A program made the translations under genes and the position numbers. The notes under the pieces are model-generated. The model ran no database searches and was not told the DNA's origin. It saw only the letters and a list, made by a program, of their open reading frames with translations. A stretch of DNA of 64,000 nt, taken from contig JBBQUM010000020.1 in NCBI GenBank assembly GCA_038212445.1, forward strand, positions 1 to 64,000, written 5' to 3'. Below are positions 26,238 through 34,544 of this stretch, piece after piece; position 1 is the first letter of the stretch, and each line of letters opens with the position of its first letter. The stretch comes from TMP-7 sp038212445. GTDB lineage: Bacteria > Acidobacteriota > Terriglobia > Bryobacterales > Bryobacteraceae.

Positions 26238-26408
26238 CTAGGCGGCGCCGTGGCTTGGAGCGAGTCCTCGAAAGAGAAAGAAGTGCTTACCGCAAAGGCC
26301 GCAACGGTAAGGCAACAGGAGCCAGTGAAGTGCGTTCTCCAGCAGGTTCCGGCCACCGACGGCCCGAAAATCAATCGACCGGCAGTGTGGACAGCGAGCA
26401 ACGAACAC
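26238..26408 (-). CDS. 56-residue zinc-ribbon protein
   Basis: This gene is very short. A GTG at 26408, preceded in frame by a TAG, opens MFVARCPHCRSIDFRAVGG, followed by NALHWLLLPYRCGLCGKHFF and a short basic tail. The two CxxC pairs 30 residues apart, with the LLLPYRCxxCGxxFF end, match a recurrent small zinc-ribbon family in Acidobacteriota (recognition from memory). A longer 77-residue frame over the same bases lacks any such pattern and is not believed. It lies between the radical SAM and SagB-type genes on the same strand. Function unknown. Confidence 0.65.
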   Translation of the reverse strand: MFVARCPHCRSIDFRAVGGRNLLENALHWLLLPYRCGLCGKHFFLFRGLAPSHGAA

Positions 26409-26475
26409 GCCCTACAGTACCGCGATTTGCGGTCGGACGCGTCTTTTATCTTCAGCACGCCGGGCGGTCGGTTGA

Positions 26476-28020
26476 TTAATTCAGAATTCGGAGTAAATCC
26501 GGTTCGAGCGTTCTCGAGCGCGGAACCTGTAAGTCAGGCATGGGCGCTCCCTGAAACAATCGCCGGCATGGTTTTGCGATCAGCCGAGCCCAGGTGCTCG
26601 CGCGATTTCGGCGGGCGCTGTCGGTGGCGATTCCGGTGGTGGCGTACATCTGCCGGTAGAGCTTGGAAATGAGAATAAATGCCAAGCGGGCGCGCAGATT
26701 CGGCGTGCACTGCGAACGTTTCCAGATGGAGGGCAGGTCGTAGAACTTATCCCAAACCTTCTGGGTGCGAACGCGCATCTCCTCTGACGTCATCGTCGGA
26801 TGCGGCATAAACATTTTCGGACGCTTTTCCGGCGGAATCAGCCAGTAGCGGGTAAGGGGGATGCCTTCCACTTTGGCGACGTTCTCGCCTTGCGCCTTTT
26901 CCCACTTGTCGAAATCGACGGTTCCGGGGAAGGGCGTGAGCATCACGAACTGCGCAAAAGTGATACCTGCTTCGCGCGCCAGCGAGGCGGTGGCGTCGAA
27001 GGTATCGGCGCGGTCGGACGGCAAGCCGAAGATGAACGAGCCGAGTACGTGAACGCCGTGGTCGGTAAACCGCTGCAGTTGCTTCACGAGGCCTGGACCG
27101 GCAAGATTAAAGTCCTTAAAGACGGACTTAAGGCCTTCCGCGGTAACGGCTTCCACGCCCACCAGAGCGCCCTTAATCCGTGCCTTCTTCATTGCTTTGA
27201 GGAAGTCCGTATCCTCGGCGGCTTCCATAGTGATTTGCGTAAAGAAAATCAAGTCGCTCGGGAGTTCCGAGAGCCGTTCCATCAGCTCGAAGCGCTCTTT
27301 GCGCATTGCTTCCAACGAGTCGATCCGGCTTTGATTGTTCTGGCGTCTCGCCAATTCGAGGTCAGTGAGTGTAACGGGATAGAAATTGTCGTCGGCCAGG
27401 GCGATGAAGCGGAAGCCGAGGCGGCGCAGTTGGACGATTTCCTCTATCACACTGTCGACACCACGTTGCCGGGGTTTCTGACCGTCCGTGCGCCAAACGG
27501 AGCAGAAAGAGCAATGCTTGGCGCATCCGCGGACCGTTTGGACCGAGGCCCACATGTAGCTTTCAGGAGGAAGAAGGTCCCAGCGGGCCTGCTTGAAGTC
27601 GTTCGCCTCCACCTTGCCGCCGTCATAGAGCAGCTTTGGGCCGCCGGCTGCGCAATCGGCGAGCACATGCGCCCAAACCTGGTCGCCGTCCCCTTTGACG
27701 ACTGAGTGGCCGTGGCCGCGTTCCATGGGTTCGTCGGGGTACAAGGTGGAATGGATACCGCCGTAGATGACCCACGCCCCGCGTTCCCGGGCCAGTCGCC
27801 CTACCTCGTAGCCCCTCAGGGCGTTGCCGGTGTGGATGCCGATGCCGACAACATCGCCCGGCTGGATAGACGATGGAACGAGTTGCTTCAGTGTTTCGTC
27901 GCAAATGACGGGATCCCCATAGGCGCTAGGGGTAGCGGCTGCAAGTACATATAGCCAGCGCGGTGTAATTACCGCGGTGCCGAAAGAATCATCGCTCGGA
28001 TTTACAAAGTGAACACGCAT
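26476..28020 (-). CDS. Cobalamin-binding radical SAM protein
   Basis: 514 residues from the ATG at 28020 (MRVHFVNPSDDSF); the frame runs to 28101 but the B12 domain begins at this Met. Residues 1-140 form a B12-binding-like domain (GDVVGIGIHTGNALRGYEVG, WVIYGGIHSTLYPDEPM). The radical SAM cluster motif CAKHCSFCSV sits near residue 170, and the barrel continues with ALVGVEAVTAEGLKSVFKDF and HVLGSFIFGLPSDRADTFD. It belongs to the class B-like group including hopanoid, lipid and peptide modifiers; the substrate is unknown. Downstream on the same strand are the zinc ribbon and SagB-type genes. Confidence 0.88.
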   Translation of the reverse strand: MRVHFVNPSDDSFGTAVITPRWLYVLAAATPSAYGDPVICDETLKQLVPSSIQPGDVVGIGIHTGNALRGYEVGRLARERGAWVIYGGIHSTLYPDEPMERGHGHSVVKGDGDQVWAHVLADCAAGGPKLLYDGGKVEANDFKQARWDLLPPESYMWASVQTVRGCAKHCSFCSVWRTDGQKPRQRGVDSVIEEIVQLRRLGFRFIALADDNFYPVTLTDLELARRQNNQSRIDSLEAMRKERFELMERLSELPSDLIFFTQITMEAAEDTDFLKAMKKARIKGALVGVEAVTAEGLKSVFKDFNLAGPGLVKQLQRFTDHGVHVLGSFIFGLPSDRADTFDATASLAREAGITFAQFVMLTPFPGTVDFDKWEKAQGENVAKVEGIPLTRYWLIPPEKRPKMFMPHPTMTSEEMRVRTQKVWDKFYDLPSIWKRSQCTPNLRARLAFILISKLYRQMYATTGIATDSARRNRASTWARLIAKPCRRLFQGAPMPDLQVPRSRTLEPDLLRILN

Positions 28021-28162
28021 GTTGAGGCTTTGGCGGACGGGGCTGGTCAGCGACCGTCCCAAGCCTATCATCATTTGAAAAAGTGTGCGCGTTTTCGACA
28101 CCCATGATGCCGAGCCCTTTCAATATTCAAGTTTTGGTGCTTTCTGGCCGATCTGATTCTAG

Positions 28163-28426
28163 ATGGAACTCTGGTGTGAAGATTTCGCCGTAGGGAGCCT
28201 TGACCGCCTCCTGAGTTTGCAGGTCGAGAATCGGGCATGGGGGAAGGAACTCCGCAGGCAGGCTCAGATCCTGGTGGAGAGCCGGCTGGCGAAGAAGATA
28301 AGCCAGATTGAATATGCGCACGGGCGCACTCAAAGCCAGGAAGAAGTGGCTGAGTGTCGAAGGCGCGCGGCGGTCCTGGTAAGCCATATCACTCGCGCTG
28401 CGCGTGAACCGCTGTCTGTAGAGTAA
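28163..28426 (+). CDS. Possible small helical hypothetical protein
   Basis: 87 residues, charged and helical, with EVAECRRRAAVLVSHI near the C-terminus, a pattern I associate with short uncharacterised acidobacterial proteins. No clear Shine-Dalgarno is seen. An antisense frame (28387 to 28127) of similar length is less protein-like. The bases from 28021 to 28162 and from 28427 to 28562 show nothing I can name. Confidence 0.4.
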   Translation: MELWCEDFAVGSLDRLLSLQVENRAWGKELRRQAQILVESRLAKKISQIEYAHGRTQSQEEVAECRRRAAVLVSHITRAAREPLSVE

Positions 28427-28562
28427 GTACGCACGTTCCGCACGGCCAATTCATTGCGCGTCAGCACAATACCTGCCATACTTGTGCTGCCTAGACATGA
28501 GAGACTCGTCGTGTTCGCCAGAGCAGGGCGTTCCTCTTGTCTTTAGGTAGAAAAGGTGCTGT

Positions 28563-28814
28563 ATGCCTGGGCTCTCCTACAAGCTGCGAACGGGACTGCC
28601 AGGCTTCATCGCTCTTCCCTCGGGTGGAACGATGGGAATTACGATTCCTGCGGACCCGATGATCCTGGTTTTGCGACAAGCGATCGACAGCAGCGAACTG
28701 GTCCGAGGCAATTGTGGCGGCTTCCCTTACGCGGTACCTTCGTGTGACCTGCAAACATGTGGAACGCCAATCGGCAAGGGAAATTTGCACGCTGAAAGAG
28801 AGGCAACAAAGTGA
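28563..28814 (+). CDS. Possible small hypothetical protein
   Basis: 83 residues; an AAAGG-like ribosome site lies about 8 bases upstream of the ATG. The stop overlaps the GTG of the next gene (GTGA), suggesting coupling. Composition is unremarkable, with Pro/Gly-rich turns and three cysteines. I do not recognise it. Confidence 0.35.
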   Translation: MPGLSYKLRTGLPGFIALPSGGTMGITIPADPMILVLRQAIDSSELVRGNCGGFPYAVPSCDLQTCGTPIGKGNLHAEREATK

Positions 28815-29104
28815 ACGCTGTCGAGGTCATGGCGAAAATAAGAGATCTAGCAGTGCAACTGCATCGCGGCAATGAGGAGCAAGCCGAAACGATCATTCAG
28901 GACGTGGTCCACCATCTGAAAGACATCATGCTGTCAGGCGCCGATCCCGGCGACGAAGAGATGCTGCGGACTCAACAGACGCTCTTCGCGATGGACGAGG
29001 TTCGAACACTAGTTACCCAGCGCGACTTTGATGGCGCGGCAACGGCAGCCCGGGACGCGGCCCGCGAGTGGAAGCAGCAGTCCACACTCGAGCGCACTGT
29101 TTAG
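28811..29104 (+). CDS. Small helical hypothetical protein
   Basis: 97 residues from a GTG that overlaps the preceding stop. The sequence is amphipathic and acidic (VMAKIRDLAVQLHRGNEEQA, MDEVRTLVTQRDFDGAATAA), with TPR-like helical character but too short for a repeat array. Codon use and composition are typical of a real gene. There is no signal or membrane segment. Function unknown. Confidence 0.55.
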   Translation: MNAVEVMAKIRDLAVQLHRGNEEQAETIIQDVVHHLKDIMLSGADPGDEEMLRTQQTLFAMDEVRTLVTQRDFDGAATAARDAAREWKQQSTLERTV

Positions 29105-29205
29105 CACTAGTCTTACGATCCCCAGCACTTCTCTCATCCCGTGCGGATGTAATTTTCCGTCTATTCCTTCGGACCTTTGTGCAGTCGAGTTGCGTCTAAT
29201 AGGGC

Positions 29206-29451
29206 ATGATTGATCGAACCCCGGCGGAACGGTCTGACCTTGAAGCTCTTCGTTCTGCATATCGGGATAAATTTGAAAGCTGGGCTACGGAAGTCGACAG
29301 GCTCCGCAATTTGCGCTGTGCGGGGGAGTCCGGCGGGTTAGCGGAAGCTAAGGCGGACGTTGACCTTGCCGAGAATGAGTATCGGAATAGCCGCGACCGG
29401 CTAGCCACAAAGCTACACGAGTCCACGCGCGAGAAAATGCCGGCGCTGTAA
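29206..29451 (+). CDS. Small coiled-coil hypothetical protein
   Basis: 81 residues, almost entirely helical and charged (AYRDKFESWATEVDRLRNLR, AKADVDLAENEYRNSRDRLA), likely a short coiled coil. AGGG lies just before the ATG. The layout resembles the other tiny helical gene at 60010. Function unknown. Confidence 0.5.
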   Translation: MIDRTPAERSDLEALRSAYRDKFESWATEVDRLRNLRCAGESGGLAEAKADVDLAENEYRNSRDRLATKLHESTREKMPAL

Positions 29452-29499
29452 GCAGCAATCACCGGCATCTGCGGTTGGCTTTTGGTACTAGCGGTTGTT

Positions 29500-29865
29500 T
29501 TAGACGGGTTTTGGAGCTTCGATGCGCTCCCCGCGCCAAGCTTGGCCTATCTTGCTTGAGAGTGGGGTGCGATGTTGCTTGCGTTTGCGGGCTGCGTCTT
29601 CGATTAAGGCGGTACGAGCGTCGGCATGCTTGCGCATCGAATCTTCGCTCATCATCACTGAAACCAAGTCGTCATTGCCCTCGCGTTCCTGAAGAAAGCG
29701 GCGGCACAATAACGGTACGTCCTGCAGCGCAATAGCATACTTACGGAGCAGTGCAACGTCGGCTTGAACGTTGTACTTCGTTCGCGACCGGTCCGCGCCG
29801 ATGCCTTCAAATCCGTAGTGACGGATGGCTTCGACCTGCTTAAACCCGGTGAAAACGTATTCCAT
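29500..29865 (-). CDS. Hypothetical protein
   Basis: 121 residues. MEYVFTGFKQVEAIRHYGFE opens a mixed alpha/beta region (about 1-60); the rest is basic (DAARKRKQHRTPLSSK). GAGGAT stands 7 bases before the ATG, a good ribosome site and the same one used by the RRM gene upstream on this strand. I do not recognise a family. It ends 48 bases from the convergent coiled-coil gene. Confidence 0.55.
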   Translation of the reverse strand: MEYVFTGFKQVEAIRHYGFEGIGADRSRTKYNVQADVALLRKYAIALQDVPLLCRRFLQEREGNDDLVSVMMSEDSMRKHADARTALIEDAARKRKQHRTPLSSKIGQAWRGERIEAPKPV

Positions 29866-29975
29866 GAGTTGATCCTCTTTCAGGCTGAAAGAACGACGCG
29901 CGGAAGGATTTGGCAGAGCCGCCGAGAATGCCGGCGGCTCCAGAGATATTGGTTGAAGAGAGTGTCGGTATGGCC

Positions 29976-30311
29976 TTACCAGCGGGAGCCGCCGCCGCCG
30001 CCGCGATTGCCACCGCCGCCGCCGCCCGACCGGCCGCGATTGAATCCGCCGCCGCCACCACCCGCCGGCTTCGGACGAGCTTCATTGACGTTCAACGCAC
30101 GTCCGCCCATCTCGTAGCCGTTTAACTGAGAAATGGCGGTTTCCGCTTCGCGGGCATCCGTCATTTCAACAAATGCAAACCCGCGCGCCTGCCCAGTATC
30201 ACGATCGGTTACGATGTTGACGCGTTCCACGCCGCCGTACTGCGAAAAGGCTTGGTGCAACTCCTCTTGCGTGGTTTGATAACTCAGGTTTCCTACAAAA
30301 ATGTTGGTCAA
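29976..30311 (-). CDS. RRM-type RNA-binding protein with glycine-rich tail
   Basis: 111 residues. One RRM domain (residues 3-78) has RNP2 IFVGNLSY and RNP1 RGFAFVEM intact, followed by an RG/GGG-rich tail (GRSGGGGGGNRGGGGGS), the architecture of bacterial Rbp proteins related to glycine-rich cold-induced RNA-binding proteins. It should bind single-stranded RNA. The start is TTG at 30311 with GAGGAT a few bases upstream. The region 30312-30545 behind it shows no gene and could hold its promoter. Confidence 0.9.
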   Translation of the reverse strand: MTNIFVGNLSYQTTQEELHQAFSQYGGVERVNIVTDRDTGQARGFAFVEMTDAREAETAISQLNGYEMGGRALNVNEARPKPAGGGGGGFNRGRSGGGGGGNRGGGGGSRW

Positions 30312-30545
30312 AATATCCTCTTGGACTGAATTCGTCTTTGTTCAGACTGCGAGCGACCAAACTCTGTTGGGAGATAGGTAGGACGGCCGAAAGGCACTCG
30401 GGGGTAAAGCGGATGCGGTCAAAGACACTACCAGAGTGACAGGTTCCAGCTAGGTATACAAGGGAAATCGTCCTAGTTGGGTCGCCGGGGGCCGAATTTG
30501 GCCCCTAAACTGCAACATTTTTCGGAAAAACTAACCGTTTACTTT

Positions 30546-30866
30546 TTACCGCGAGCCGTATCGTCCGGTGCGGACGGTTTTTGAGGCGTTGCAAATTGGG
30601 GAATATTCAGTAACTAGACGGTCGCGCCGGGCCCTCTGCAGATTGGGAGCGCATACTTCGAAGACAAAGCCGGTTGGCGAATGCTTCATCACTTCAGGAT
30701 TGCCATCGTTAAAGTACTGAATCAGCGACTCGCGTATATCATTTGACTCATCGATAATGATCCACTCGCGCGAATTGGAGATGCCGAAGACGCCCGGGAC
30801 GGCAGGCGCATAGCCTCGAACCGAGTTTGCACTAAAAGCGTGAGGAATCAACTTTTCAAAGGGCAT
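30546..30866 (-). CDS. Hypothetical protein, GIY-YIG-like fold suspected
   Basis: 106 residues. VPGVFGISNSREWIIIDESN (about 23-42) followed by SLIQYFND, GFVFEVC and ARRDRLVTEYSPICN resembles a group of small acidobacterial proteins that look like degenerate GIY-YIG nucleases (VYxI...YxGxS, RRxxLxxxxxPxCN). The catalytic Tyr and Arg pattern is not clearly kept, so nuclease activity is doubtful. No strong ribosome site. The 209 bases to the Ku gene show nothing else. Confidence 0.5.
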   Translation of the reverse strand: MPFEKLIPHAFSANSVRGYAPAVPGVFGISNSREWIIIDESNDIRESLIQYFNDGNPEVMKHSPTGFVFEVCAPNLQRARRDRLVTEYSPICNASKTVRTGRYGSR

Positions 30867-31075
30867 CGATGTGGACCGGCAAGTTCAACCAGGCGGCTGG
30901 CATACTACTGGACATCAAGCTCGGACGCTTAAGAAAGAGCACAAAGTTTCGAGGCTGAAGGTCACTCACTGGGCAACGCCAAGAGCTAAACCGGGTGGGT
31001 ACGGAGCAATCAGAATCTTGATCCACAATATCACGCTTTTGAAACCAGCATTCCCGGCCTGGCATCTACGGTGCG

Positions 31076-31915
31076 ATGCCTGCTACGGTGTGGAAAGGTT
31101 ATATCAGTTTTGGCTTGGTTTCGTTCCCAGTCCGTCTGTTCTCGGCAGCGCGGGCTGAGGCAGTTCACTTTCACATGCTGCACAAGAAGGATTTGTCGCG
31201 CGTGAAGGAAGTTTGGTATTGCGCTGAGGAGGACAAGCCAATTGAACGCTCCGACATGGTGAAGGGGTACGAGTACGGCAAGGGGCGTTATGTCGTGGTG
31301 GAGGAGGACGAGCTAAAAAAGATCGCGCCGGCCACCGCTACCACGATGGAGATTGTGCAGTTCGTGGCCATGGATGAGGTGGATCCGCTCTATTTCGAGC
31401 GCTCTTATTACATCGGTCCCGACGAGAAGATCACGAAGCCTTATGCCTTGTTTATGCAGGCGCTCAAGGAGTCGGGCTACTATGCCATCGCCAAGGTGAC
31501 CATGCATTCGCGCGAACACGTGGTGCTCATTCGCGCAGCGGACGAAGGCATGGTGCTGCACACCATGTATTATCCCGACGAACTGCACAAGGCGAACAAA
31601 CAGGGACTGTCCGCCAAGTCGGACGTCTCTCGTAAGGAACTCGATCTTGCCAAGACTCTCATCGAGCATCTCGCGGGACCCTTCAAGCCCGCTGAGTTTC
31701 ACGATACTTATCGCGAGAATGTCGAACAGTTGATTGAGGAGAAAAAGAAGGGCAAGAAGATCACCCTCGCGCCTCAGCCCGAGCGCGCTCCGGTAGTGGA
31801 CCTGACTGAGGCGCTCAGGAGGAGCCTCGAAGCGCACAAACCGGCCGGTCAGAAGAGCAAAGCGCGCTCACACGCGCCGTCTAGCAAGACCGCACGGCGT
31901 CGAAAGGTGGCGTAG
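31076..31915 (+). CDS. ku: Ku protein for non-homologous end joining
   Basis: 279 residues. The bacterial Ku core is clear: WKGYISFGLVSFPVRLFSA at the N-terminus, then IVQFVAMDEVDPLYFERSYY, AIAKVTMHSREHVVLIR and MYYPDELH. The basic Lys/Arg-rich C-terminal tail (KSKARSHAPSSKTARRRK) is typical of Ku forms that thread along DNA. It binds double-strand ends and recruits the LigD ligase, which is not in this window. It is convergent with the pirin gene 5 bases downstream. Confidence 0.95.
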   Translation: MPATVWKGYISFGLVSFPVRLFSAARAEAVHFHMLHKKDLSRVKEVWYCAEEDKPIERSDMVKGYEYGKGRYVVVEEDELKKIAPATATTMEIVQFVAMDEVDPLYFERSYYIGPDEKITKPYALFMQALKESGYYAIAKVTMHSREHVVLIRAADEGMVLHTMYYPDELHKANKQGLSAKSDVSRKELDLAKTLIEHLAGPFKPAEFHDTYRENVEQLIEEKKKGKKITLAPQPERAPVVDLTEALRRSLEAHKPAGQKSKARSHAPSSKTARRRKVA

Positions 31916-31920
31916 GAGGA

Positions 31921-32835
31921 TCAGCCGCCCGCGCCGTGCTTCAGAAACGTGCCTTGTTTGAGCTCGTCGAAGGCCTTTTGAAGTTGCTCCTGGGTATTCA
32001 TGACGATGGGGCCGTACCACGCGACGGGTTCCTCCAGCGGTTTTCCCGATACCAGCAGAAACCGGATGCCTTCTTCGCCGGCGCTGACTTCCACTTCGTC
32101 GCCGCGATCAAACAGGATGAGCGACCGGTTGTCGGCCTCAGAAGGGGGCGCTGTGTCCAGCCACTCCACGCTCTCAGTGGGGACTGCCAGTGGCGCGGAA
32201 GCGTTACAGAATTTCCCGCCACCGGCGAATACATAGGCAAACGCGTGTCGCGTGGTTTCTACCGGCAATCTTTTACGCCTTCCCGGAGGGATCGTCACGT
32301 CGAGGTATACCGGTTCAGCGGCAATTCCATCCACCGGTCCGCGCGCCCCCCAAAACTCCCCGCAGACGATCCGCACGGTCGTGCCATCGTCGTCCTTGAT
32401 CTCGGGAATCTCCGGCGCCTTCACTTCCTGGTAGCGGGGCGCGGTCATTTTGAGCGAGGCGGGCAGGTTGGCCCATAACTGGAATCCGTGCATACGGCCC
32501 GCGGCGTCGCCTTTCGGCATCTCCTGGTGAATGATCCCGCGCCCGGCCGTCATCCACTGGACTTCGCCAGGCGAGATTGACCCCCTGTTTCCCATGCTGT
32601 CTCCATGCTCAACGGTGCCGGCCAGGACATACGTGATGGTCTCGATGCCGCGATGTGGATGCCAGGGGAAACCCGCCAGGTAGTCTTCTGGAATCTCATT
32701 TCGGAAGTCGTCGAACAGTAGAAATGGGTCGAATTCAGAGGTGTTTCCAAAGCCGAACGCGCGACGCAAATGGACGCCCGCCCCTTCCAGTGCCGGTTTG
32801 GATTTGGCCAGACGTTTGACAGGACGAAGTGACAT
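31921..32835 (-). CDS. Pirin-family protein
   Basis: 304 residues from the ATG at 32835, which has GGAGG 6 bases upstream; the frame extends to 32907 without support. The N-terminal cupin holds the metal-site pattern FPWHPHRGIETITYVLAGTVEHGDS, then MTAGRGIIHQEMP and the C-terminal pirin domain (about 190-300). Bacterial pirins are Fe-binding, some with quercetinase activity or regulatory roles; which applies here is unknown. Confidence 0.92.
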   Translation of the reverse strand: MSLRPVKRLAKSKPALEGAGVHLRRAFGFGNTSEFDPFLLFDDFRNEIPEDYLAGFPWHPHRGIETITYVLAGTVEHGDSMGNRGSISPGEVQWMTAGRGIIHQEMPKGDAAGRMHGFQLWANLPASLKMTAPRYQEVKAPEIPEIKDDDGTTVRIVCGEFWGARGPVDGIAAEPVYLDVTIPPGRRKRLPVETTRHAFAYVFAGGGKFCNASAPLAVPTESVEWLDTAPPSEADNRSLILFDRGDEVEVSAGEEGIRFLLVSGKPLEEPVAWYGPIVMNTQEQLQKAFDELKQGTFLKHGAGG

Positions 32836-32887
32836 AGCAGACCTCCCGTAATATCGCGAGTCTACCGCGGTTGGGGATCGCGCTGCC

Positions 32888-34486
32888 TTAGCCGGGGCTA
32901 TCGCCACCCGTTAACAAGCGCGCATCCAGCAGATCCAGTTCGCGCAGCAATTTCCGCAGTACTTCATCATTGATACGATCCTGATCTCGCAGGCGGACAG
33001 CGGCTTCCCGTTCGGCCTTGCGGAGTTCGATGGTGAGCGTTTCATACAGCGCCCCCTCGCGTGCTGCCTCCTGATCCTCATTTAAACCTGCAGCCAGCGC
33101 GGTTAAGCGCGTTTGGTAGTGGTGAGCTACGTCATCACAGACGGATGTGGATTTGGGGTCGCGGCAATCCGTGCGCTCCCGCAGCCTTTGAAGAGCGGCG
33201 TCGATCAGGATGCGGCGGGCTTCCAATTCTTCACATCGCTCCAGCGGACCCTCGGTCACCTTTAACCAGCGAATCAAAGCCGGCAGCGTGAGTCCTTGGA
33301 GGACCAGGGTTACGAAGATCACGCAGAACGTCAGGAACAGAATGAGGTCGCGTTGAGGGAAGGTTTCGGGAAGCGAGAATGCGGCGGCCAACGCCACGAC
33401 GCCGCGCATGCCTGCCCAGCCAACGATGAGAACGGCCGAGGGACGGGGGTACTCCTCCGTATGATGCAAGAGATTTCGCCGGATGAAGAACGAGACGTAC
33501 GCGCCGGGAAACGTCCAGATCAGTCGAAGCAGCACGAGGCCGATGGAGAAGAGTCCCCCGCGCATTAGCAGGTCCCACGTGCCTTGCGACTGGATTTGAC
33601 TGCGAATGTATGGCAGTTGCAGGCCGATGAGAATGAACACAACACCGTTCAGGATAAAAATCAGCGTATTCCAGAAGGCTTGCGCTTCGATTCGCACAAC
33701 AGATGAGAAGAAGGTAGCGCTGCGGCGCCCAGCGAACAGTCCGCAAGCCACTGCCGCCATCACTCCGGAGGCGTGGATCCGCTCGGCGGCGAGATAGGCG
33801 GCAAACGGCGTCACCAGGCTCAAAGTGATTTCAATCGGGGCGTTGTCGATCTTGTGTTCCACCAGGTCGATCAATTTGCCGAGTAGCAGGCCAGTGGCAA
33901 TTCCGGCAGCGACCAGGTAGATGAGCCTGGCGGCGCCCTCAGTCCAGGTGGGCGTGGACCCGGAGACAACCAGGGCGACGGTGAACTCGAGGGCGAGCAA
34001 GCCGCTGGCATCATTCAGCAGGCTCTCGCCTTCGAGGATGTCGACGATGCGCCGGGGCAATCCAACCTTGCGGGCAATGGACGTGGCGGCGATGGCGTCG
34101 GTGGTAGAGACTACTGCTCCGAGCACCAGTCCCAGCCGCCAGTCGAGCCCTGGGAAGAGCCAGTTCGACAGAAAGGCGACGCCGATCACGGTGAATGCCA
34201 CCAGGCCGAACGCGAGCAAGGAGATGCTCACCAGGTTGTAGCGGAAGTCCCGCCACGAAGTCGCGAAAGCCGCGGCGAAGATCAGAGGTGGCAGGACTCC
34301 GAGAAAAATGAAGTCCGGTTGCAGTGAGATCCGCGGAATGCCGGGGACGAGGCTGGCTGCGAGGCCGCCGATTACCATCAGGATGGGATACGGCATCTTC
34401 AACCGGTGAGCCAGCAGGCCGAATCCGATGACAAATGCCAGCAGAAGAATGAGGACAAATTCCGTATCGTGGATTGAGGTTGCCAC
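32888..34486 (-). CDS. CPA1-family sodium/proton antiporter
   Basis: 532 residues from a GTG. Twelve or so membrane helices cover residues 1-405, with the ion-site motifs VVSTTDAIAATSIA and LEGESLLNDASGLLALEF and the conserved VGWAGMRGVVALAAAFSLP. A soluble helical tail of about 120 residues follows, as in other YjcE/NhaP-like antiporters. It exchanges Na+ or K+ for protons. The gene itself is intact, but four pieces of it recur, nearly identical, inside the ruined permease gene at 36105-36612. Confidence 0.93.
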   Translation of the reverse strand: MATSIHDTEFVLILLLAFVIGFGLLAHRLKMPYPILMVIGGLAASLVPGIPRISLQPDFIFLGVLPPLIFAAAFATSWRDFRYNLVSISLLAFGLVAFTVIGVAFLSNWLFPGLDWRLGLVLGAVVSTTDAIAATSIARKVGLPRRIVDILEGESLLNDASGLLALEFTVALVVSGSTPTWTEGAARLIYLVAAGIATGLLLGKLIDLVEHKIDNAPIEITLSLVTPFAAYLAAERIHASGVMAAVACGLFAGRRSATFFSSVVRIEAQAFWNTLIFILNGVVFILIGLQLPYIRSQIQSQGTWDLLMRGGLFSIGLVLLRLIWTFPGAYVSFFIRRNLLHHTEEYPRPSAVLIVGWAGMRGVVALAAAFSLPETFPQRDLILFLTFCVIFVTLVLQGLTLPALIRWLKVTEGPLERCEELEARRILIDAALQRLRERTDCRDPKSTSVCDDVAHHYQTRLTALAAGLNEDQEAAREGALYETLTIELRKAEREAAVRLRDQDRINDEVLRKLLRELDLLDARLLTGGDSPG

Positions 34487-34544
34487 CAGGTAGGTGCGCC
34501 CCAGTTACACACCTAGCTCCAATGATCGCGCGCTGCGGCGCGTT

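Noticed and set aside
26225..26458. 77-residue minus-strand frame
   Set aside because: It has no recognisable pattern, while another frame over the same bases encodes a clear two-CxxC zinc ribbon of 56 residues.
24786..28020. Standard azole-peptide (TOMM) cluster
   Set aside because: The SagB-type enzyme has two domains and there is no YcaO cyclase, no partner protein and no precursor peptide with a Cys/Ser/Thr-rich core in sight.
28127..28387. 86-residue minus-strand frame opposite the small gene at 28163
   Set aside because: Low-complexity hydrophobic and proline-rich composition, no ribosome site and no family pattern; only one strand is likely to be coding and the plus-strand frame is better.
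30871..31158. Plus-strand frame running into the Ku gene
   Set aside because: It overlaps the Ku start in another frame and shows no protein-like pattern.
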